In this document: positions 57,400 to 64,000 of the stretch, piece after piece
Layout: each line of letters begins with the position of its first letter
Position numbering within the stretch: the first letter of the stretch is position 1
From: Amaurobius ferox
Taxonomy: Eukaryota > Arthropoda > Arachnida > Araneae > Amaurobiidae
NCBI GenBank assembly: GCA_951213105.1
Contig: OX578150.1
Span: forward strand, 21,554,022-21,618,021
Length of the DNA stretch: 64,000 nt
Reading direction: 5' to 3'
Position numbers and translations under genes: made by a program
The notes under the pieces: generated by a model
Database searches by the model: none
Told to the model about the DNA's origin: nothing
Seen by the model: only the letters and a program-made list of their open reading frames with translations

Positions 57400-59225
57400 G
57401 TTCCAGTGCTCATTCTAGCAGTCTTCTTACGAGGTGCCATTAGGACCGAGATATAAACGATGTGGATTCTTTATGACACTAGTAGATGGTACTTTCGTCT
57501 TTGCGGCTTTTTTGGCGATCCGTTTCGGAAGAATCCTGGTGCTAGTGCTCATTCGTTCAGTCTTCTTACGAGGTGCCATTACGTCCGCGGTGCCATTAGG
57601 ACCGAGATAGTAACGATGTGCTTCTTTTTTCTACAAGTGAATAGAACTTTCCCTGGGGACGACTTTTTGCGCCATCCGTTTCGGAAGAAATCTAGTTCCA
57701 GTACTCATTCTGGCAGTCTTCTTACGAGGTGCCATTAGGACCGGGATAAAAACGATGTGGATTCTTTATGACACTAGTAGATGGTACTTTCATCTGGGCG
57801 GCTTTTTTTTGCAATCCGTTTCGGAAGAATTCTAGTGCCAGTGCTCATTCGTGCAGATTTCTTACGAGGTGCCATTACGTCCGCGGTGCCATTAGGACCG
57901 AGATAGAAACGATGTGCTTTTTTTTGCAACAAGTGAATGGAACTTTATCTGGGGACGGCTTTTTGCGCGATATGTTTTGGAAGAAACCTGGTTCCAGTAC
58001 TCATTCGTACAGTCTTCTTACGAGGTGCCATTAGGACCGAGATAGAAACTATGTGGATTATTTACGACACTAGTGGATGGTACTTTCCTCTAGACGGCTT
58101 TTTCGCGATCCGTTTCGGAAGAATCCTGGTGCTAGTGCTCATTCGTGCAGTCTTCTTACGAGGTGCCATTACGTCCTCAGTGCCATTAGGACCGAGATAG
58201 AAACGATGTGCTTTTTTTTGCCACAAGTGAATGGAACTTTATCTGGGGACGGGCTTTTTGCGCGATATGTTTTGGAAGAAACCTGGTTCCAGTACTCATT
58301 CGTACAGTCTTCTTACGAGGAGGCATTAGAACCGAGATAAAAACGATGTGAAATCTTTATGACACTAATAGATGGTATTTTCGTCTGGACGGCTTTTTTT
58401 GCGATCCGTTTCGAAAGAATCCTAGTTCCAGTACTCATTCGTGCAGTCTTCTTACGAGGTGCCATTACGCGTTCGAGGTGACATTAGGACCGAGATAGAA
58501 ACTATATGGATTTTTATGTCACAAGTGGATGGAACTTTCCTTGGGACGGCTTTTTTCTCGATCCTTTTCGGAAGAAACCTGATTCCTGTGCTCATTCTAG
58601 CATTCTTCCTACGAGGTGCTATTAGGACCGAGATAGAAACGATGTGGATTCTTTAGGACACTAGTGGATGGAACTTTCGTCTGGCTTTTTTCGCGATCCG
58701 TTTCTCGAGAATCCTGGTGCCAGTTCTCATTCCTGCAGTCTTCTTACGAGGTGACATTACGTTCATGGTGCCATTAGGACTGAGATAGAAGCGATATGGA
58801 GTCTTTACGCCAGTAGTGGATTTAATTTTCCATTGGGCGGCCTTTTTCGCGATCAGTTTCTGAAGAATCCTGGTGCCAGTGCTCATTCGTGCAGTCTTCT
58901 TGCGAGTTGCCATTACGTCCGAGGTGACATTAGGACCGAGATAGATGAGATGTGGTCTCTTTACGCCATAAGTGGAAGGAACTTTCTTTGGGACGGCCTT
59001 TTTCTTGATCCGTTTCGGAAGAATCCTGGTGCCAGTGTTCATTCATGCAGTCTTCTTACGAAGTGCCATTACGTCCGATGTGCCATTAGGACCGAGATAG
59101 AAACGATGTGGATTCTTTACGCCACAAATGGATGGAACTTTTCTTGGGGCGGTTTTTTTTGCTATCCGTTTTGAAAGAATCCTTGTGCCAGTGCTCATTC
59201 GAGCAATCATCTTACAAGGTGCCAT
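57400..59225 (+). repeat. Right edge of the satellite: diverged monomers
   Basis: Monomer divergence rises steadily and subtype sequences resemble the left edge (CGCCACAA, TTCATGCAG, ATTACGTCCGA forms). The last monomer is cut after AAGGTGCCAT and unique sequence follows. Confidence 0.85.
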
Positions 59226-59275
59226 ACGTATAATTTTTTCTCAAGACAGCAGTATTATGTTCCAGTGTCCACATT

Positions 59276-59334
59276 GAAGCGCTTTTACCTCGGTATACAA
59301 AAGACGCTTCGTATAGCCTGGCCTTTCGCCAGGC
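59276..59334. other. Two adjacent inverted repeats just outside the satellite
   Basis: GAAGCG-CTTTT (from 59,276) pairs imperfectly with AAAAG-A-CGCTTC (to 59,310). GCCTGGC (59,316-59,322) pairs with GCCAGGC (59,328-59,334) around CTTTC. Function is unknown. Confidence 0.55.
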
Positions 59335-59339
59335 CTTTG

Positions 59340-59355
59340 ATTGGCTGTGACGTCA
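59340..59355. promoter_or_regulatory. Possible promoter element: inverted CCAAT box next to a CRE
   Basis: ATTGG (59,340-59,344) lies 3 bp from the palindromic full cAMP-response element TGACGTCA (59,348-59,355). Close NF-Y/CREB site pairs occur in animal promoters. There is no supporting gene model nearby, so the promoter reading is a suggestion. Confidence 0.35.
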
Positions 59356-59657
59356 TATTTCCCTTTCGAACTGAGATGCGACATTCTATCGTGTTTGGTC
59401 TTCAGATATTTGCAATATAGTTGGGGTTTAATTTTGTGTACACTTGAATTTTTACATTTGTACTTGGTCTGTTTGAATTTAGATCATTTGTTGATTAATT
59501 TATTTTATTGAAAACATGGATCCTGGTTTTTGAAGGGGAATCAGACAATTTGGCTAGGATCGATTTTACTGCGATTCCGCTCTATTTCAGAAACAATAAA
59601 TATTTTGTGACATCTAAAACTCGAGGTGTAAACTTGATACCCTTTTCTTTAAGGTTT

Positions 59658-59681
59658 ATTATTATTATTATTATTATTATG
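59658..59681 (+). repeat. ATT trinucleotide microsatellite
   Basis: About eight uninterrupted ATT units in AT-rich sequence. Confidence 0.85.
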
Positions 59682-60122
59682 TGAATTACATCTACGTTTA
59701 TGTTATCTGTGGTGAAAAGTGGAGCATTACGAAAAATGCAAACACTTTGGACGCCAATTTCTAGGAACCTGATAGATAAAAATGTACATATTTTTTTTTT
59801 TTTTTTAAGGTCCAGATATTATATAAAATAATTTTAATACTATGGAACTTTTTTAGAAAACACTTAAAGCATCTGTCCGAGCGAGTGATTTTTTAATTTT
59901 TCTTACTTTCACTCAAACTTTAAAAGATAGATATAAATCGTAAGCGACAAAATATGTATTAGCAAATTTGTTTCTGAATCTAATTTTTGAAAAAAAAAAG
60001 CTAATTCATTGAATCTTATTGACTTTGTTTTCGAGTAATCGTCTTGTCAAGTTCAAGAAGATTGAAAATTTATCGTTTTACAAGTTTGTAATACTTAAAT
60101 CTCAAAAACTAAATGTGGTAGC

Positions 60123-60298
60123 TATTTATTTATTTTGAAAAAGACTGCAAGCTGCAGGACGTAGTCCCAGTTACAGCGTGCAGGAATAAAAGTATATTAA
60201 AAAAATACAAATTAAAATACCATAAAATACATTAAAAAGTTGAAATACATTAAAAAGAAAAGCAAACACTCATAAACAAATGATCTTCATAATCAGAT
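60123..60298 (-). other. 3' UTR and tail of the CR1/Jockey-group element
   Basis: A short non-coding stretch between the C-terminal stop and the AATA-type tail. It contains a GCTTGCAG/CTGCAAGC palindromic patch at about 60,146-60,157. Confidence 0.6.
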
Positions 60299-63147
60299 TT
60301 ACATGTATAAATACAACAAAATACAAGATGTTTGCAACAAATGCTTTTTAAAATCCCTCTCCAATGAATAAAAAGTATCCAGATTATCAGGGAAATTGTT
60401 GTATAATTTAGAAAAAATAGTAATTGCACAATTACATCCAATATTTGAATTAAAATTCTTTACAGCAAATAAGTTAATGCTTCTGATTGTATACTGAGGA
60501 ACACGAAACCCAATCCCACCCAAAATAAGGGAACAGTCAACTCGGCCACCAAATAGATTCCCGAAGAATGAAAACAGAATGTAATCCCTTCTTCTCTGTA
60601 AGCTTTTTAAACCAAACAAATCACGTAGAAAAGTAGCGCATAAGACATATAAACGAATGCGAGGTTTTCTATAATAAAGATACCTCAAGAAATTATTTTG
60701 AATGATCTCGATCCTGTTTGAGTGAACGGCATGAAAAGACCTTCAAACCGCAGACGCATATTCAAGCCCAGACCTGACCAAGGCATTGAAAAGAACAATA
60801 ATGGTATCCTCATTTGTAAAATCCTGAGTAATTCTCTTAAAGTAACACAGTTTTCTATAGGATTTAGAACAGATATTAGAAATGTGAGGAGAAAAAGAAA
60901 AATCGGACGTATAAATAACTCCAAGATCAGTAATAGAGAACTTTCTAGCTAAAACAGAGTTGCCAATACCATAAGAAAATAAAATAGGCACTTTTCTACG
61001 AGTAAAAGACATAATACTACATTTGCTAACATTGAGATGAAGACGGTTATTGCTACATCAATCGGAAAGGACATGCCACTCAGACTGAATATTATTACAT
61101 GAAACAGCATCAAAAATAGGACATAAAAATTTCAAATCGTCAGCATAAAAAAGGCAATTTTGAAACAATCAGCAAGATCATTAATAAAAATAATAAATAA
61201 TAAGGGACCAAGAACAGAGTCCTGTAGCACACCAGAAGTAGCCGAAAAACCCCTGCTCAAGTAAGAACCAAAATTTACACATGAAAACCTAGAAGTTAAA
61301 TAGGACTTGAAAAGCATAGCCAAATTAGGACTAAACCCAATACTCTTCAATTTATGAATCAAAATATCGTGATCGACCGAATCAAAAACTTTCGCAAAAT
61401 CAGTGTAAACAACATCCAACTGACCCCTAGTATTATTGGCTTCAATCACAAACGAATTAAAACAAAGATTAGTAACAGTAGACCTATCTCTCATGAAACC
61501 ATGCTGATTGATAGAAATAAAAGACCGAACTTGACTGTAGATGTACCTATGCAAAACAAACTCAAAAACCTTAGTAAATGGAGAAATAATGGAGATGAGA
61601 CTGTAGTTATCAATACGATTTTTGTCACCCTTTTTAAAAATAGGAACAATTCTAGATCTCTTCTATTCATCTGGATAAACATTACAACTGATGGACAGGT
61701 TAAAAATGCGAAAAGGATACACAAGATATGTAGAACACGCTTTTATAATATAAGTGGGTACACCATCAAGATTCAACGAGCCAGAACCCTTTAGTCTATT
61801 AATACCATATGTAACATCTCTCAAAGTTACATGGTTAACACTCACAGCATCTGAAATACCACTCATGTGATGATTAGCCGGAAACGAATCAGCGTCAAAA
61901 GGCGTACTGACAAATAAAATTAGCACAAAAGAACTCAAAGGCATTATCAATGGTTTTGTCAGTGGAATGCATAGCATTATCTAAATTCATTGTATTGCAC
62001 GAAATCGTATCTTTAACCTTACTATAAGACCAAAAACGCTTAGGATTGCTTTTAAGAGAGGATTCAACAAATCTAACATATAATTTATAATCACGATTGA
62101 TATCTGTCTTAATCTTAGCTCTAAGTAATTTATAATGTATAAGGTCATAAGTCAGACAGCGCTTCTTATACTTTTTACGAAACCTGTCCCTCAGTCTGAT
62201 ATTTTGTATAGTGCCAAGACTAAACCAGGGTGGGTAGTTACTGCTTCTAGAAAAAGTTTTAGGAATACAGACATCGAAAATTTAAAAAAGATGAAGAGAA
62301 AAAACACTAACCACATAGTCAATATTATTAAAATAATTTAAAAAATTCCAATCAACATTACTCAACTTTTTATACAAGAGTTCAAAATCAGTATTTTAAA
62401 AATCATATCGCATACAATCAGAAAGAGGCCTCCCAGTAACCTTGACTCTTGAGGTCTTAGTATTAATAAGAGTTATAATGATAGAGGGATGGTGAACATC
62501 TTCAGGAAGTAAAATATCATCAGTATCTGCTCGTTTAATACTTAAAATACGTTCATTATATCTTGAAATAACCAGATCTAAAGCTCTGTCATTAATATTC
62601 AAAACGTTATTCAGTTGATTCAGCTCATACAGATTTAAAAAGTTCAGAAGTAACATTTCAGTATTGTGATTAACTTCTTTTGACATGAAATAAGGCCAGA
62701 TAATACCAGGTAGATTAAAATCACCCATGACAATAATGTCATGATTAAGAAAACCAAAATGAACAGATTGAAAAATTTGTTATACATAATAAAATTGGGA
62801 GCAGGTTTAATATATACCACACAGAGAAACAAATATTTACCAAAAGCTAGATCCATTTTCATCCAAACAGATTCCCCCTGATCTTCACCCATGGATAACT
62901 CATTGAACACAATGTTAGAATTGAGTGCAATCAACACACCCCCTCCACGTAGATCTCGATTATCCATATTTGTCCTATCTCTACGTATAATTGTGTATCG
63001 GCCATTAAAAAGTTCCGTGCTTCTTATACTTTCACAGAGCCAAGTCTCAGTAAAACAAATTATATCATAGTTTTGGGCCCACGCAGATAAGAATAGTTTG
63101 TTTGTTTTTGTCCGAAGACCCTTAACATTCTGGTAATAAATTTTCAT
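60299..63147 (-). pseudogene. ORF2 (endonuclease and reverse transcriptase) of the CR1/Jockey-group element, broken
   Basis: The endonuclease begins at MKIYYQNVKG (63,147) with the catalytic Glu in FTETW. It continues after a frameshift near 62,770 with MGDFNLPGIIW and LDLVIS. The RT follows: the NLDGVP block, then YPDE followed by TAG in place of Trp (61,663-61,665), then QHGFMRDRST, YTDFAKVFDSVDH and SVLGPLLFIIFINDL. The active site FYADD (GCTGACGAT on the minus strand, 61,137-61,145) is out of frame because of a change at an A6 run (61,147-61,152). The downstream part (61,012-60,299) shows ITDLGV, LVRSGLEYAS, a Trp-to-TGA stop, then the usual RRRDYILFSFF C-terminal extension. At least one more shift lies between 62,390 and 61,980. 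It cannot produce a working protein. Confidence 0.85.
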
Positions 63148-64000
63148 GTCACGATTTAAAACATATTCATACTTGACCGCTAACTTATCAGGTACACACT
63201 TCTCTGCATTATCCTTAAGGCCATTTATTTCACCTTCTTGAAAAACTTGCTTATCATTAAGTTTGCCAAAAAATTTGGTTATAAAACATCCTTCGGGCCA
63301 AACATCACCCTTTAACAACTTTGCCATGTCCTGTTCCTGGACCTCAATATGAAAAGAGAAGTAAGTGTTTAACCTACTAACAAGTCGGGTACATATGAAA
63401 TTACCAATAAGGCAGTTCTTTAAATGAGATTCAATATTAGTAGGTATCCTATCTGGACTCAAACTTGAGATAAATACTGCTCCCATTCTGGGGCGTTTCT
63501 GAGCCGCCACTAATTTTGAAACTTTACATGAACGATTTATAATATTCTTCGATTTCGGCTTAGCACTATATCCCTTAGAGTAGTCCCTGTCGATCTTTAG
63601 AAAACCAGATCCCACAGTATTCAAAATCATATCACTGTTTGCTTGCATTTGAGCACTACTAGCTCAATTCTAAAAATTTTGCAAATTTGGCCACTGCTCC
63701 GTATCTCTGTTGCTCTGTTCAACACCATCATTGACATTTTCCCTCAAGCATTCCCTGAGACTATTTCTTTGAATTGATTCAAAACGTTGATTAATTACAT
63801 TCGAATCGATCCCCCAGTATTTCCGATCAACGCCGTGCTCACTTGCCTCGGCTCTTATGAAACCATTTATAGAATTACTATCAGAGTATACTTTCTCTTC
63901 AATGCTGACCATTTTCTTAAGCAGGTCAGTATGATTATCTTTCACTTTTCTATTCAGAAGTTCCACCAAAGCTACAATTCTATCTGAAAAGTCCAAGTTG
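63148..64000 (-). pseudogene. ORF1 of the CR1/Jockey-group element, partial, two stops
   Basis: One reading frame runs from the window end to the endonuclease start. It is cut by TAG and TGA close together near 63,664-63,672. The upstream part (MDFSDRIVALVELLNRK...) is charged and probably coiled-coil. The downstream part has PRMGAVFISSLSPD, CTRLVSRLNTYFSFHIEV and DVWPEGCFITKFFGKL, a C-terminal ORF1 domain that I associate with insect CR1-like elements. Its frame runs straight into the endonuclease without a stop. The N-terminus lies outside the window. Confidence 0.7.

Larger units (their letters stand above)
13800..57400 (+). repeat. Homogenised core of the satellite with higher-order repeats
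   Basis: Monomer subtypes recur in long fixed orders with very few differences between distant copies. Rare private variants act as tags. GCCATCGGTTTTGG occurs near 20,560, 22,690, 31,930, 36,350, 43,310 and 48,570. AGAAACATGG occurs near 31,240, 42,615 and 47,875. GATGTCCTTTTT occurs near 31,585, 42,960 and 48,220. Offsets between tagged copies are always whole numbers of monomers (mean about 142 bp). Confidence 0.92.
10474..59225 (+). repeat. Large head-to-tail satellite array, ~139/156-bp monomers
   Basis: About 48.75 kb of tandem monomers, all in one orientation, roughly 340 copies. A monomer runs from ATTAGGACCGAGAT through CGATGTGGATTC, GTAGATGG or GTGAATGGAAC, CGATCCGTTTCGGAAGAA and GTTCCAGTACTCATTC to GTCTTCTTACGAGGTGCC. 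Short monomers are 139 bp (checked at 17,076-17,215-17,354). Long ones are 156 bp (16,920-17,076) and carry one extra 17-bp junction unit. Two broad subtypes alternate irregularly: one with GACACTAGTAGATGG or GAAATTAGTAGATGG, the other with a T-run then ACTACAAGTGAATGG. All open frames inside are explained by repetition; no gene is called. It begins at the first GTCCGAGGTGCCATT and ends at AAGGTGCCATACG. Confidence 0.97.
59226..60122. other. Unique non-coding stretch between satellite and CR1/Jockey element
   Basis: No significant ORF is present. The first 130 bp are GC-balanced, with inverted repeats and a CCAAT/CRE pair. The rest is AT-rich, with an ATT microsatellite (about 59,658-59,681) and a T-run (about 59,790-59,808). 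Confidence 0.7.
60123..64000 (-). mobile_element. Decayed CR1/Jockey-group non-LTR retrotransposon, running past the window end
   Basis: The minus strand reads ORF1, endonuclease, reverse transcriptase, the usual C-terminal extension and then a 3' UTR ending in a short AATA-type tail (TATTTATTTATTTTG on the plus strand at 60,123-60,137). There is no RNase H domain, in contrast to the R1-clade elements at the left. The RT motif style (QHGFMRDRST, YTDFAKVFDSVDHD, SVLGPLLF) fits the CR1/Jockey assemblage; I cannot separate these clades with certainty. The 5' end lies outside the window. Confidence 0.85.

Noticed and set aside
13800..57400. Well over a hundred plus-strand open frames of about 78-227 codons with hydrophobic sequence (for example RNLVPVLILAVFLRGA).
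   Set aside because: They recur with every monomer, and the 139-bp period shifts the frame each time. Their ends are set by the same stops in neighbouring monomers. They are by-products of repetition, not genes.
10474..59225. CRISPR-like or prokaryotic repeat array.
   Set aside because: Monomers adjoin directly with no spacers, units are far too long, and the surroundings are eukaryotic non-LTR retrotransposons.
10474..59225. Telomeric origin of the array.
   Set aside because: No TTAGG-type telomere repeat or telomere-specific insertion is visible, and unique sequence with transposons lies on both sides.
10474..59225. Entire array is an assembly artefact of looping over one repeat.
   Set aside because: Copies carry many private variants, indels and distinct junctions, and edges are diverged. 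A simple loop would give exact copies. Local copy number could still be wrong.

Overview
The window looks like repeat-rich chromosomal DNA from an arthropod, most likely an insect. Three kinds of non-LTR retrotransposon typical of insect genomes are present, and unique sequence is AT-rich. The centre is an almost 49 kb head-to-tail satellite array. I see no convincing host protein-coding gene, rRNA, tRNA or CRISPR array. The organism itself cannot be named from the sequence.

Left part (1-10,470): all recognisable retroelements lie on the minus strand. Positions 1-1340 hold part of an R1-clade ORF2 (reverse transcriptase to RNase H) that runs out of the window. Beside it sits a nearly complete second R1-clade element (1355-7055), bounded by a perfect 14-bp direct repeat. 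It has a 5' UTR with a hairpin, an intact ORF1 with three zinc knuckles, an 11-bp ORF1/ORF2 overlap, an ORF2 (endonuclease, reverse transcriptase, RNase H, C-terminal zinc motif) broken by only two in-frame TAA stops, and a 3' UTR with a perfect hairpin. About 2 kb of AT-rich sequence without recognisable genes follows. Next comes an orphan, decayed ORF1 of a jockey/X-element-type retrotransposon (about 9,060-10,340), whose upstream end almost touches the satellite.

Centre (10,474-59,225): a satellite of roughly 340 monomers, all in one orientation. Monomers are about 139 bp or 156 bp. They differ by one copy of a 17-bp imperfect tandem motif at the monomer junction. The core (about 13.8-57.4 kb) is highly homogeneous and built by repeated block duplication. 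Offsets of 849, 2135, 2274, 3978, 5260 and about 15,074 bp are all whole numbers of monomers, and recombinant junctions are visible. Both edges are more diverged, as unequal exchange predicts. The many short open frames across the array are repeat artefacts. The edge monomers do share a 52-codon periodic, Lys/Arg-rich minus-strand frame that deserves a test.

Right part (59,226-64,000): about 900 bp of unique sequence has a CCAAT/CRE pair and two inverted repeats. It is followed by a decayed CR1/Jockey-group retrotransposon on the minus strand (60,123 to beyond the window end), with ORF1, endonuclease, reverse transcriptase and an AATA-rich 3' tail.

The layout is a satellite block embedded in same-orientation retrotransposon remnants, as in pericentromeric or other heterochromatin. 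That location is inferred, not shown. The most interesting part is the apparently undescribed satellite and its duplication history.
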